A stretch of DNA of 64,000 bases from Cannabis sativa (GCF_029168945.1 NC_083602.1:62702600-62766599); one strand, 5' to 3'; positions 1-12,909 are shown, numbered from the stretch's first letter. Translations and numbers: made by a program. The notes: a model not told the origin generated them from the letters alone.

Positions 1-800
1 CAATGACCTTTCTCATTGCAGTAGAAACACTTTCCTTTTAGTGTAGCATCACCGGAAGGAGCAGCCTTTTTATTGGCTTTTGTTCGCTTCTTAGTGTTGT
101 GCCACTTCCTCTTCGATTTGGGCTTTGAAGCAGAGGCAACATTTGCTTCAGGTTTTATCGTCCCATTACCATTCCCAGGATTGTGAGGTTTACTCCCTTT
201 CTTCTTGGGTCCTCCAATCAAATTTTCATAAGTTTGAAGGTCATTGACTAATTCATGAAAGTCAATTTCCTTCTTATTCATGACATAATTTGATGTATAT
301 GGTAGAAATGCTGGAGTCAGGCTATTCAAGATAAGACTAACTTAAGTAGCACTGTCCATTTCAGCACCATGATCCTGGGCTTCTTGGAAATAACTGGACA
401 TGAGGAGAACATGGTCACGGATGTTTTGATGAGGTTCCATCCGTGCATTAATGTACTTCTTAGTCGCGTCAAAGCGTGACTGAAGTGATGCCTTACCGAA
501 TAGCTCATTTAACTTCGTCATTACTTCAGCAGCCTTCTCGGTTTTAGAAAACCGAGTTTTGAGGGTGTCAACCATGCTAGAAAGCATAAAGTATAGAGCT
601 TTGTCATTTGCTTTCTGCCAACGCTCATACTTTTCTTTCACAGCTTTGGATGCATTATCCCTGTGCACTTCGTGTGACGGCTCAGTTAAAACAAACAAGG
701 CACTTTCTCCTATGAGAGCAATATTAATGTTCTCATTCCATTTATTAAACTTAGATCCATTCAGCTTATTTTCAGTCAACAGTGATAATATGGGATTCAT
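1..800 (-). pseudogene. gag: copia gag, cut by window edge, one premature stop
   Basis: Gag is the structural nucleocapsid protein of copia elements. Translation from the ATG at 798-800 gives a UBN2/DUF4219-like start (MNPILSLLTENKLNGSKFNKW) and then a helical gag core. The reading frame stops at a TAA at 342-344 but continues in the same frame to the window edge. There, after a Lys-rich stretch, it shows the zinc knuckle start CFYCNEKGH at about 5-33. The stop is flanked by codons for SAT and VSLIL, where a Gln codon is the likely ancestor (CAA to TAA). The rest of gag and pol is off the window. The break makes it a pseudogene unless the stop is read through. Confidence 0.85.
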
Positions 801-3800
801 TTTGACAAAACAGGATACTACAAAATAATAGAAATCAACAAATAGAAATTAAATAATGGTTTAACACACAAAATCAATTCAGAAATTATAAGCACATAGC
901 AAGTAGGAATGATATGAGAAAATACTTAAAAATTCAATCCTAAATAATTTCCAAGGTTTTCAACAAACTGATATCAGTGTCCCGTTTAGGCGAGAGTCAA
1001 AGCTACCATCCATTGAATAGAGTTGTCAGCTCATCTAAAATGTTAAACATTCTAGCAACCTTTTATTCGATCAAGATTGGAATCCAGCGTTGTCCCGTTT
1101 AGGCGAGAGTCAAGGCTATTCTATCTCATGAGCTTCTACCATTGTTTCGCAATTTGCAAGTCAAATATGGTCGCCACCATTAGGGTGATCTATACCATAT
1201 AAAACACTTACAAACCACTTATCATGCGAGATTAAACGGTGCGAAAGTGCTAATGAACGTTCCTCCATTAGGGAGGATTACTCACTAAAACAAACGCGGT
1301 GTAAAACCCACAATGGAGATCGAATATCTTAATAATAATAAAGCTCATTATTTAAAATGTATTTTCTTTATTATTCTAATAAATAAATCTCGTTAAATTC
1401 TAAATTAAGAATTAAAATTCAAAAAATAAGAATTTAATATAATATTTATAAAATTATACTTAGATGGTGATTGAAATAAAATTAATTATTTCCATCTTAG
1501 TAATAATCTTAAATATAAATATTAAGGAAATTAATTTAAGTTGAATTAAATTAAATAATTAGCAACTTAAAAATTTCCTTTGAGAATATATTTATTGAGT
1601 TCGAAAATTTAAAGTATATAAAAATACAATTTTTGAAAAGAATAAAAAATAGAAAAGAAATACTTCAAGCAAAAATATCACCTATCTAGATTTTCTTTTG
1701 ACTAGTTAATTCAATTTCTAATAATATATATTTTAAATTCATTTATTTTAAATTAATCAATTAAATGAAAAAAATCATTGACTTGAGTTGGTCCAAGAAT
1801 TAATTAAAATAAATAATTAATTTACAACTCAATCTATTTTTCAAGATAAAAAATTCGAAAATATTGCATAATTAAAATGCAAATTTCGAAATTGATTAAT
1901 AAAATAAAGAAAAATATATATTTTGAAAATTATTTAAATTTAAGTTGAAAGATTAAATTTCAACCTAAAAACAATTTTCTATTTAATTAAGTGTCATGAA
2001 AAATCAATAAATATTTAAGTATCATGATGAAAATCAACTTAGATATTTAGATTCTTCAAGTTAATTAAATGTATTAAATTCAAGAAATAATAATTAAGTG
2101 TAGGGAAGGCTTAATTATTTATTTCTAGTTTAATACTAGGAAAAATATACTTAATAAAATTGTACCAAAATTAATTATTTAAATAATTAATTTCACAAAG
2201 TATAATATTTTCCTATTTAAATATTAGAAATAATAAGTAGTCTAGAAATTACTATTTAGAAAATATCTTATTTGACTAAGTATCTTTTCAAAAATTTGAA
2301 AATATCTAATTTAAGTTAGATAGAAAAATCTAAAACTTAAATAATTTCAAATTTAGATTTAATTAAATATCAAAAATTAAGTTGTAACCACTTAATTTGA
2401 AGATATCTTTTTAAAGTTAATATTTGAAAAGATATTAACCAAAAAATATCTAAAATATTCCATTTTAAGTTAATATTTGAAAAGATATTAACTTAAAAAA
2501 TATCTTAAGAATCTTTAATAACTAATGCCTAGGATTCCTCAACTTGATTTAAAATTTAAATCAAATATTCAAATTTAAGTTAGATAAGAAAAATCAGTTG
2601 ATACAACTAATTCATAACTTAAATAGGAATATTTAATTAAATAAGCTCCAGAAAGAATCTTAGTTAGTTAAAATTCTATATTTAATTAAATACAAGAAAA
2701 ATACAAATAGTTTGTCTAGAAATAATATCTAAACTAAAAGTGTTTTTCTTAAAATTAATTTTAAAATATTAAAATGAAAATAAATTTCATATATTTTAAA
2801 AGTTAATTATGTTGCTAATTCAATTTTATTAGGTCAAACTAATATAATTAACCTAGTACAGTTATTTAATCAGGCAAATGGGCTTTCACAATTGGGGTAG
2901 TTCATGTGAGGGGGTGCTGGGTTCAGTATGTCGTACCCACTTCTATGGCTCCCAACTCTCACACAAGGCCCAAAAGAGAGGAATTTAACCTTAAAATAAA
3001 TAACTGTTATTAATTGAATAGGTCCAATAACTAAATGGACCTAAATAAAATCTATCATGGTGTGACATTTTATTTAGCAACAACCTATATGCATCTATAT
3101 AATAAAATAAACACATAGGCTCACACAGGCACACTTTGGATGGATCCTATCATGTTGCTAGGTCATACACAGATGAAAGAAGATTGTAAAATTTACCTGT
3201 TACAAATTATTAACTTGACCAAGGGAGCCATCAGATCATTAGATCTGGCAAAAAGTAACCATGGCTATTTGCAATCAAGTAATAATAGGTTTTAAAAACT
3301 TTCATACAAGCTAAAACCACATACTCCTGCAACAAGGTTAGCTGGATAGTTGGAAGTAGGATTTATTTAATTTTAAATAAATAATTTCGAAAAATAAATA
3401 ATTAAATAATTTAAAAAAAAATAATTTAATGTATCGAAAAATAAATAAAAAAAATAAATATTTATTTCGAAAATAAAAAAAAATTAAATTTCGAGATTAT
3501 TTAAAAAATATTTAAAATTAAACCTACTATTTTGAAAAATTAGGTTTCAACCAACCTAAATATCATTTCAAAAATTTGCTAACTACTTTTAAAAATTAAA
3601 TGTTATTTTAAAAATAAAAATTAAATAAAAATAAGAAAAGATAAATGAAATATCTTTTCATATTTTAAATTTAATTTAAATAAATAAAATAACAAAATTT
3701 AAAAGTTAGCAAAATATCTTACATTTATTTAAAATTACATGATTATAAATATCTTATTTTAAATTTAAATAAGGTCAAAATATCTAAAAAAAATTTAAAT

Positions 3801-4407
3801 TAAAAAAAATATATATAAAATCTGACCTTAAATTTAAAAAATAAGATAAGATATAATCAAATTTAAAAATAAGATAGATTTTTAAGCAAGAAAATAGATA
3901 CTAATTCTATTCAAATTCAAATTACACTAATATCTTGAATTAAATTTAAAAAATATGAAATTAATTCAAAATGATAATTAGAATTGAATTAGGAATAGTA
4001 ATAGTATATATACAAAACTATAAAAAAAATCGGAAGTTAATTCCATGAAAAAGCATGAAAAGTCGAAGAAAAACGAAAAAATTGTGAGATGTAAGGACAG
4101 TTTTCACGATCCCAGGAAAATTTCAGCACAGCCCCGATTTTTTCAAATCTTCAAAAATTCATAACTAATTCAAATAAAATCGAAATTGAGTTCTGTAAAA
4201 GGCTAACTTGCTTAATTTAGTCCATACTATCCAATAAAAATAATTCCAGAAACAGAATCGCAATTATTTTTCACGAAAATTTACAAACATCAATCAATCA
4301 TCAAATAACACTCAATACAACATGATACCATACAAAAACAAACAAACAATCGTTTTAAAGTCCAAATTTCATGCAAGTAAATCAATTACCATGGCTCTGA
4401 GGCCAGT
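801..4407 (-). other. AT-rich untranslated leader of copia family A
   Basis: Between the 5' LTR and gag lie about 3.6 kb without a credible ORF. Most is extremely AT-rich, but two better-conserved islands stand out. One is at 978-1290, where a motif containing TAGGCGAGAGTC occurs twice. The other is at about 2870-2990. Both recur in the leader of the sister element at about 57710-58070 and 58945-59065. Twin hairpins are at 2416-2439 and 2469-2492. Long leaders are known in BARE-1/Angela-type elements, where they may hold packaging or translation signals. The role here is inference. Confidence 0.8.
4389..4405 (-). other. tRNA primer-binding site of family A
   Basis: On the minus strand the sequence next to the LTR end reads TGGCCTCAGAGCCATGG. 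It resembles the initiator-Met tRNA complement TGGTATCAGAGCC used by most plant copia elements, with changes at positions 4-5. The same sequence flanks the LTR at 60509, so it is the family's real primer site and not a chance match. Confidence 0.8.
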
Positions 4408-6308
4408 TGTTGGAAATTATTTTACTAGGATCTTAGATCTACTCACAAGTATGTTGTATAAACACCCTAAATATGAACTTTCTAAAACGATAAATTAAAC
4501 ACATATAAAGCTAAGAAAACCTTACATTGATGCAGCGGAATTAATGTCTCCTTCCACTCAGATCTCTAACCCTTGTATCCTTTCTGTAGCAGAGTATAAT
4601 CAAGATCTGAGCCCGAATGTCCTTCTTCTTCAAGTTTGATCCTTCAGAGTCTTCCAATCTATGATTGAGTTACTGCTTGCTGTGTGTGGGCACTTACTCT
4701 TTCACTAGGGTCGAAAAAGATGAAGGAGAAAAGAGGAGAGAGGGTTTCGGCCAGGTATAGAAAGTGGGGAAGGCTCAGTTTTTCTGAAGAGAGAAATTTC
4801 TGTCAGAAAGGTTTTTGAAAAACTTGTGAATTGACTGAGCCATCACTTTCTATTTATAGGCAACTACTAGGTTTAGGTTAGGAATTATTTGGCATTAAAA
4901 TAATGAAAATATTAATTTGAAAAACCAACTTAAGTGGTCGGCCATGGTGTAGTATTGGGCCTCACTTAATTTTGCAGTTTTACCAAATTTTATCTCTATT
5001 TTCTCAAAAACGCCAATTTTCCAATTCTAACCTTTTAAATGCCAAAACTAATTATTTAATAAATAAAATAGATTATTAAATAATATTGTCATTTAATTTA
5101 ATTATTAATTAGACATATAAAGTCCATTAATAAATAAATAAACGTAGAAACTCTTTTCTTTACAATTTCACCCCTGCTTAGTGAAAATTCATAAAATTAG
5201 ACATAGTCTAACTTTAGAATTATAATTGATCAATCACGAATCAATTGATGAGTCTTACAAGCAGAATGTTCTCAACTAGAATGGGGACCATGGATCTATA
5301 TACTGAGCTTCCAATATGTGAACCAAATTTACCTAGTAAATTCCTACTTATTAATTCTTCGTTGAATCCACTCTTAGAACTTAGAATTGCACTCTCAGAC
5401 TTATATAGAGCATATTGTATGTTCCACGATATCAATATACTATCTCATTTAACCATTGTTATAATCTTATTGTGATTTAAAGAACCTCTATATAGATGAT
5501 CTACATCGAGATGGGATTTCTTTACCGTTCTCACCCCTCAATGTATTTTGCCCCTTAAAACACTTAGCTACCTGTAAATGGTGTTTAGTGATCTAATGAT
5601 TAGACAGTTAAACAAGAGCTCATCCATTTACTTCTATTTGCTAAGCTCGAAGGGAATCATCACTTGACTTCTATACACCAGTAGAAGCTATAGATTCCAT
5701 ATTTATGTTCAACACTCACACTCAATCATACTATCATCTTCCCAAAATATACGTATCACCCTGACCCAAAAGTAGGCTTAACTAATAAATCAAAGAACAT
5801 GAATAGCACTCCTGAGTTGAGCCCAAGCATATCAGGATTTAGATTCTTTTAATCTTAAGATCAACTACTGATATTGACTTGGAAAGATATGTGTAATGGT
5901 AAGTTTGTAATATCTTAACTTAGTTGCAATATCGGTCCAGTCCAATGTATACTCCATACATTCGAAACTAGTATACTTTACTAATATCCTGGAAAGAACA
6001 TAACACTTACTCCAAGTGTAAGTATACATCATCGCTGATTATCACATTAGTGTAAATCCAATAACACTGATGAAACAGGGACCAAAACTTTTGATTCATA
6101 TGATCACAATCACATTCCACTGTATTGACGATACTGTAATTATGAATAAACATATGATCTGGATGTAACTGATTTTGTTTGTGTGAATGTAATAAACATA
6201 TTAAACCATTAGCATGTAAAATTCATGCAAACATCAATCACTTCAAATTTCTTATATTGATAACTAATCAGATTGTAAAGAGTTTTATTTAGGGCATAAA
6301 ACCCAACA
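4408..6308 (-). repeat. 5' LTR of copia family A
   Basis: This 1,901 bp LTR has TG/CA ends. In the sense direction it starts TGTTGGGTTTTATGCCCTAA and ends TTCCAACA. Related copies in the window are at 18722-20600, 26203-28093, 42753-53958 (split) and 60509-62392. A TATA-like box lies at 4851-4858. Small ORFs inside it recur in other copies only because the LTR sequence is conserved. Confidence 0.9.
4851..4858 (-). promoter_or_regulatory. TATA box of family A LTR
   Basis: TATAAATA on the minus strand lies about three quarters of the way through the LTR in the sense direction. It is preserved in sister LTRs at 19165-19172 and 60951-60958. The position fits the U3/R boundary of the element. Confidence 0.65.
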
Positions 6309-9300
6309 CCATTAACTTTGAAAGTTGCTGGACTTTCACCTTTTAACTCCACCGCTCCATAAGGAAACACCTTGACCACCGTGAATGGTCCTGACCACCT
6401 TGACTTCAACTTTCCAGGAAACAGTTTCAGCCTTGAATTAAAGAGTAACACTTGCTGCCCTGGTTGAAACTCCTTCTGTACTAGACCTTGATCGTGCCAC
6501 TTCTTAGTTCTCTCCTTGTATATTTTTGCGTTTTCATAGGCTTCGTTTCGAAACTCCTCCAGCTCATTCAGCTGTAACAGTCTTTTCTCCCCTGCAGCTT
6601 TTAGTTCCATGTTAAGAGTCTTCATAGCCCAAAAAGCTTTATGCTCTAACTCCACCGGTAGATGACAAGCCTTTCCAAACACCAACCGATATGGGGACAT
6701 GCCAATCGGTGTTTTGAAAGCAGTTCTGTATGCCCACAATGCATCATCTAATTTTCTTGACCAATCTTTCCTTGATCTTTGCACTGTTTTCTCTAGAATC
6801 ATCTTAATCTCCCGATTAGAAATTTCAGCTTGGCCATTACTTTGGGGATGGTATGGTAAAGCAGTTCGATGTCGGACACCATATCTTGAAAGAAGTGCTT
6901 CAAACTGCTTGTTACAAAAGTGACTCCCTTCATCGCTCACTATTGCTCGAGGAGTACCAAACCGAGTAAAGATGTTCTTTTGTAGGAAGCGGAGAACTGT
7001 CTTACCATCATTTTGAGGTGTAGCTGCAGCTTCGACCCATTTAGACACATAATCGACAGCCAAAAATGTACTGATTGCTAAAGGATGAAGGAAAAGGACC
7101 CATGAAGTCTATTCCCCACACATCAAACAATTCAACTTCTAAAATTCCTGTTAAAGGCATCTCGTTTCTTCTTGAGATATTACCTGTTCGTTGACAACGA
7201 TCACATGCCTTTACAAAGGTAGTAGCATCCTTGAATAGTGTTGGCCAAAAGAATCCACTTTGCAACACCTTTGCAGCTGTTCTATTTCCACTAAAATGTC
7301 CTCCACATGGTAAAGCATGACAATGATTTAGGATAGAATACATCTCCTCTTCAGGCACACATCTCCTAATTATCTGATCAGCGCAGTGCTTGTAGAGGAT
7401 TGGTTCTTCCCAATAGTAATGTTTCACCTCAGAAAAGAATTTCTTCAATTGTTGACGCGAAAGCTCAGGAGGAGTTATTTTTGCAGCCAAGAAATTAACA
7501 TAGTCAGCGTACCACGGTACCATCAGGTTTTCCCTCACACTAAAGAGTTGTTCATCAGGAAATTGCTCATTTATCTGTACCTCCTTTGTATTCTGACTCT
7601 CTTCCAGCTCTAATCTTGACAAGTGGTCTGCTACCAGGTTTTCGGTGCCCTTTTTATCTTTTATCTCTAAGTCAAACTCTTGAAGTAGAAGTACCCACCG
7701 AATCAGTCTTGGTTTTGCATCCTTCTTGGTCATAAGGTATTTGATTGTTGAATGATCTGTGTAGACAATTACCTTATTTCCAATCAGGTAGGGTCGAAAT
7801 TTGTCACAAGCAAACACTATTGCCAGCATTTCTTTCTCTGTAGTGGCGTAATTTAATTGAGCATCATTCACAGTTCTACTAGCATAGTAGATTGTGTGGA
7901 ATACTCTGTCAACTCTTTGACCCAAGACCGCTCCAATGGCATAATCACTTGCGTCGCACATCAACTCAAACGGCAATTCCCAATTTGGTGAAGTTACTAT
8001 CGGTGCTGTAATCAATCTCTCCTTTAAAATCTTGAAAGCTTTTAAACAATCTTCTCCAAACTCAAATGGAACACCATTGACAAGTAAGCTGGATAAAGGT
8101 TTTGAGATTTTGGAGAAGTCCTTGATAAATCTGCGGTAGAAGCCAGCATGTCCTAGGAAACTCCTCACTCCTTTTACAGAAACTGGAGGTGGCAAATTTT
8201 CTATTGTTGAAACTTTAGCCTTATCCACCTCAATTCCTGCCTTTGAAATTTTGTGCCCAAGAACAATTCCTTCTGTTACCATAAAGTGGCACTTCTTCCA
8301 GTTTAACACCAAGTTAGACTTCTCGCACCTTGTTAGCACTTTTTCCAAATTTTCCAAACAATGATCGAAGGAAGAACCAAAAACTGAGAAATCATCCATA
8401 AAAACTTCAATACAAGATTCAATCAAATCTGAAAAGATAGCCATCATACACCTTTGAAAAGTAGCAGGGGCGTTGCACAAGCCGAAGGGCATTCTTCTGA
8501 AAGCAAAGGTACCGTAGGGACATGTAAAAGTAGTCTTCTCCTGATCTTCAGGTGCTATAGCTATCTGGTGGTATCCAGAATATCCATCAAGAAAACAGTA
8601 ATATTCTTGCCCCGCCAATCTGTCTAGCATTTGATCAATGAAGGGCAAAGGGAAGTGATCTTTTTGTGTTGCTTTGTTGAGTTTCCTGTAATCGATGCAG
8701 ATCCTCCAACCAGTGACTGTTCTTGTAGGAATCAATTCATTCTTTTCATTCTTGATCACCGTCATCCCACCTTTCTTTGGGACCACTTGCACCGGGCTAA
8801 CCCACTTACTATCTGAAATAGGATAAGCAACTCCAGCATCCAACCACTTAACTACTTCTTTTCTGACAACTTTTTTCATGGGTGGATTGAGTCTTCGTTG
8901 AGCGTCAATTGTTTGTTTGGCATTGTCTTCCATGAGAATTCGATGCATCACTGTTGAAGGACTGATTCCTTTGACATCACCTAGTGTCCAAGCGATGGCC
9001 TTATTATGAGCTCGGAGTACCCTCAGAAGTCTATCAGTTTCCACATCAGAGAGAGAAGCTGTAACAATAACTGGCAGCTTTTTATCTTGACCCAAAAATT
9101 CATACCTCAAGTGGCTAGGAAGCACCTTCAATTCAAGTTCTGGAGGCTTTTCAGTAGATGGATTTAGCTCTTTTGGAACTGCTCTCAATTCCTCAAAATA
9201 TCTTCTGTTCAAGGGCCCATAGGAATCAAGCCACTTCACATAACCCATGACCTCTTGTCCCTCTTGCTCCGTCAATTCATCTTCAATTAGACTTAGTTCA

Positions 9301-10361
9301 AGAGGATCATCTAGAAGCTTTTTCTCACCCACCATTTCATCAATCAAGTCAATGAAGAAACAGTTATCACTTGCCTTTGGGTACGTCATAGCCTTTAGCA
9401 CATTAAAGACCACTTCTTCTCCTTGGACTCTCAGCTTTAATTCACCCTTCTGAACATCGATCAAGGCTTGGCCAGTTGCCAAGAATGGTCTCCCAAGAAT
9501 GATTGGGACATTGCTATCTTCTTCCATATCCAAAACGATGAAGTCAGCTGGAAAGATGAACTTGTCAACCTTAACTAACACATCCTCAATGACTCCTCTA
9601 GAATGGGCTAGTGATCGGTCCGCCAATTGGAGAGTTACTCTTGTTGGCTTTGCTTCACCCAGCTGCAATCTTTTAAACACCGATAGAGGCATCAAGTTAA
9701 TGCTGGCTCCCAAGTCACAAAGTGCATTTATTCCCTCAATTCTCCCAATAGTACAAGGAATAGTGAAACTCCCTGGATCTCTGAGTTTGGGAGGGAGTTT
9801 CTTCTGTAGGATGGCGCTGCACTCTTCAGTTAGAGCCACTGTCTCATAATCCTCCATCTTTCTCTTCTTTGACAGGATTTCCTTCATAAACTTCACATAA
9901 CTTGGCATCTGCTCTAAAGCTTCAGCAAAGGGAATGTTAATGTGAAGTCTTTTGAAAACTTCTAGGAATTTGGTGAACTGCTTGTCTAAGCTTGACTTTC
10001 TAAGCCTTTGAGGGTAAGGTATTTTCACATGGTGATCACTATTAATTGGTGGAGACTGCTGTGGTTGTGTTGGACTATCAGTAGCCTTCGTTGAAGTGGG
10101 TGTTGGGGTTGACATTGGTTGAGCTTCATTCTCCTTTTCTCCATTCACTAGTTGTGGCATTTCAGGACCATCATAATTTTTACCGCTTCTAAGGGTAATT
10201 GCTTTGCAGTTTTCTTTGGGGTTTACTTCAGTTGTGCTAGGCAAATTCCCTTGAGGACGAGTTGCTACTTGAGTTGCTAGTTGGCCCATCTGTGTCTGCA
10301 GGTCTTTGATTGAAGATCTAGTTTCAGTCATGAATTGAAGCAATAAATCTGTTTGCAAAGT
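6309..10361 (-). pseudogene. pol: Athila-like pol (protease-RT-RNase H-integrase), frameshifted and truncated
   Basis: Pol copies the RNA genome and inserts the DNA copy. From the 10358 end the frame gives a Gln/Pro-rich linker, then the aspartic protease with CDLGASINLMP near 9700. The RT follows, with its catalytic FMDD at 8391-8402, then RNase H (CDASDYAIGAVLGQ and TDHSTIKYL) and ADHLSRLE. The integrase zinc finger lies at about 7190-7330. The frame then ends at 7041. The catalytic core resumes in another frame from about 7063 ([19 protein letters not shown], and a Glu in the following helix). One extra T in a T run near 7067 explains the shift. At 6308 the frame runs into the copia LTR, adding about 32 foreign residues. 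Apart from this the domains look well kept. Confidence 0.9.
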
Positions 10362-11527
10362 AGAATTTCCACCAGAGGTTTGTTGCTAATTAAATTGTTG
10401 ATTCTAATTCTGGTTCTGATTTCGTTGTTGATAGAACCCACTGTTTCTTCGGTTATTACCCTGGTTGAACCCATAATTGTTGTTGTTGTTCTGTGAATAG
10501 TTTCCAATGGCTTTAGCTTCATCCATTGGCAAATCATCCACATTAGCTTCTGAAAAGTGATGGCTTCCTCCACATAAATCACACACAACTTGGGCTTGTT
10601 TAGCTTGCAATGCAATTATCTTTGTCAATGCCTCAACCTGAGCTGTCAACTTTGTGATGGCATCCACCTCTAGCACACCAGCTACCCTCTTCTTTCAGTT
10701 GGCCACTGCTGATTATTTAGAGCCATCTCCTCCAATAGATCATACGCCTCATTAGCACTTTTTCTCATAAAGGCTCCACCAGCTGCTGCATCTATTAGAG
10801 TTCTAGTGTTTCCTACCAACCCATTGTAGAAATTGTGGACCAGCATCCACTTCTCTATACCATGATGAGGGCACTTTCTGATTAGATCTTTAAACCTCTC
10901 CCAAGCCTCATGGAGAGATTCATTGTCTTGTTGGCAAAAGTTATTGATTTCTCCTCTCAGCTTTGCAGACTTGGCTGGAGGAAAGAACTTTGACAAGAAT
11001 TTCGTTGCCAGATCATTCCAGGTGGCAATAGAGTTTCGTGGCAAGGAGTTTAGCCAACTCTTGGCTCGTTCTCTGAGAGAGAATGGGAACAGTCTCAGTC
11101 GAATGGCATCATCACTAACTCCATTAACTTTAAAAGTTTCACAAAGTTCCATGAAGTTAGAGAGATGCAGGTTAGGATCTTCAGAAGGGAGGCCACCAAA
11201 CTGAACTGAAGACTGCACCATTTGAAGTATGGCAGGTTTGATCTCAAAGTTATTTGCATCCACTGCCGGTGGCCTGATACATGACTGCACTCCCGTCAGA
11301 GTAGGGAGAATGTAATCTCTCAAGCTGCGGCCATTAGCTTGATCTTCTACTGCGCCACCATTATTACCGTTATTGCCTCCATTGTTTGCAGCATTAGCAG
11401 CCATGATTTCTGAAGTTTCAGCAGTTGCTGAAACTCCTTCTTGCCTCTTGTTCTTTCGGTTTCTCCTACAAGTTTTCTCGATTTCAGGATCAACTGGTAA
11501 TATGACAGCTTGTCCTTGACGGCGCAT
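10362..11527 (-). pseudogene. gag: Athila-like gag with frameshift and two TAG stops
   Basis: The likely start is the Met at 11527 ([18 protein letters not shown]). The Retrotrans_gag domain spans about 10700-11270 and includes [20 protein letters not shown] and a later [16 protein letters not shown] segment. The frame ends at 10682 after WPTERRG. It resumes in a second frame ([20 protein letters not shown]) from about 10676 with a CDLCGG-type zinc knuckle and an Asn/Gln-rich tail. Two in-frame TAG codons at 10404-10406 and 10386-10388 sit inside this Gln/Asn-rich tail, where CAG is the likely ancestor. Past them the frame is the same as pol, so gag-pol was probably one long frame. The frameshift lies at about 10680-10700. 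Confidence 0.85.
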
Positions 11528-11674
11528 ACACTTATGATTCCTGAAATGGATCACGAAAATATTGCAAGAAAAAGGTTAGAAAAATCAGCAAGAGAAAATA
11601 TACCAAAGTAGAAGTTAGTATAATTTGTGTAATATTAATCTTTAAACAATTCCCCGGCAACGGCGCCAAAAACT
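11528..11674 (-). other. Athila-like leader and primer-binding site
   Basis: This short leader lies between gag and the LTR. At 11651-11668 the minus strand reads TGGCGCCGTTGCCGGGGA, the primer site typical of Athila/Tat gypsy elements. It is identical to the site at 35807-35824 in the non-autonomous element. The LTR boundary follows after a few A/C bases, at 11675. Confidence 0.85.
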
Positions 11675-12909
11675 TGTTACGAATTTTATGGTTATTACGC
11701 AAGTGTACGCAATCAAGTAGTATCTCACGCAAGTGAGGTCGAACCACAGGGAATTGGATTAAGTACTACTGAACTATACTTATGATTCTATTCGGTAAAA
11801 TAATAAGTTTGCAATTTGAAAGTAAATGACTCAGAAATTAAAGAGAAAATAAACGAAGATTAATCAAGATGAGAGATTAGGGAGGTGAATCCTGTTGATA
11901 AGCTACCTATGTTAATACCTAATTGCTATCCTTATCTCAATGTGAATGACAGATTATAAATTAACCTAACTCTTTTCAGATCTTTTAGGTTCTAAATAAT
12001 ATGTTCTCTAATTAACTTCTTAATTAAATCAACACAAAATCAGCATTAAGCAATAATCTATTAGTCACTGAGGCTATGTAAATACTTTCGTTTTACATCA
12101 AAACCTAGACTATCCAAATTTTAGCATTCTCAATTCTCACTTTTCAGATTTCAAATTGAGATCATTAAACATATAAAAGGTGATCAAGCTTGCACATGGA
12201 ATTAAACACAAATAAAGATAGTATTCACACATAAGATGAAGGAATGGCAATTATTTATTAACTAGGCATAAACTTAAACAACAATCATCATCCTCCCTTA
12301 TTGGGAAATTTATTTCATAATAACTCTAAAAACATCCATGATTAATTCAGAAATAAAAACAAACATAAAGAAGAATTAAAAGGGTAAAAGAAAGAAACTA
12401 GAAGGTGGTATCGCTCCGGGTCTTCAAGATAGCTTCCTCTCCACTTGCCTCCACTATTAGGTCTGTTTTTGCTTGATTCTGACCTTCAATGTCGTATTCC
12501 TTATATAGGGATGAGTGGTGTGCCTCCAATTGAGAGAAAAATCAAAATTAGGTCAAATCTGCGATTTTCGTACCTAGTCTCGACTAGCATTTAAGCTGGT
12601 CGCGACTACAGGCAAACCTCGAAAATCGAAGGTTCTGCCAAACCTCGAAGTCGCGACCAGGGTCGCGACCAGGAATAAGGGTCGTGACCTGGCTCAATGG
12701 AAGTCGCGACTACTGTAGCTTCTGGAGACGAATTTTTCCAATTTTTTTCCAGTTTATCCCAGTTTTTCGCCATTTGACTGAATTTGAACTTTAACACTCT
12801 GGGAACCTGAAATAATGAAAATCAAGCGTAAAACTGCTCCAAAAGACACCAATAGACGAGATAATGCTAACTTTAAAGACCCGAGACATAGGCTAATTAT
12901 AACCTAACA
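11675..12909 (-). repeat. 5' LTR of the Athila-like element
   Basis: This 1,235 bp LTR begins (sense) TGTTAGGTTATAATTAGCC and ends CGTAACA. A TATATAA box lies at 12501-12507 (minus). A cluster of TCGCGA palindromes lies at about 12590-12712, upstream of that box. The last 90 bp in sense (11675-11765) strongly resemble the last 90 bp of the LTRs at 34468-35800 and 38209-39532, including CCCTGTGG and CGTACACTTGCG. Confidence 0.9.
12501..12507 (-). promoter_or_regulatory. TATA box of Athila-like LTR
   Basis: The minus strand reads CCCTATATAAGG, a good TATA match. It lies about 400 bp into the LTR in the sense direction, with a GC-rich palindrome cluster 85-205 bp upstream. Confidence 0.6.

Larger units (their letters stand above)
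1..6308 (-). mobile_element. Ty1/copia element, family A (Angela/TAR-like), 5' part only
   Basis: Read on the minus strand this is 5' LTR (4408-6308), primer site, a leader of about 3.6 kb and the start of gag, running off the left edge of the window. The lineage is inferred from the pol of the sister copy at 53959-57474, which resembles BARE-1/Angela and TAR. The element lies in the 3' part of an Athila-like pol, which is broken exactly at 6308/6309. The five bases after the LTR are CCATT, but the matching target duplication would lie outside the window. Confidence 0.9.
6309..12909 (-). mobile_element. Ty3/gypsy Athila-like element, 3' end removed by copia insertion
   Basis: Minus-strand order is 5' LTR (11675-12909), primer site (11651-11668), gag, protease, RT, RNase H and integrase. 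Family A copia is inserted in the integrase C-terminal region at 6308/6309, so the 3' end lies beyond the window. The five bases next to the LTR (12910-12914, ACATC) match the sequence expected within the copia LTR it entered, as seen in the intact copy near 24055. That identifies the target site, although the second copy of the duplication is out of view. RNase H and integrase features (TDHSTIKYL, ADHLSRLE) fit the Athila lineage. Confidence 0.9.

Noticed and set aside
12590..12712. CRISPR array or satellite repeat
   Set aside because: The repeats are short palindromes of irregular spacing within one LTR; plant nuclear DNA is not expected to hold CRISPR arrays.
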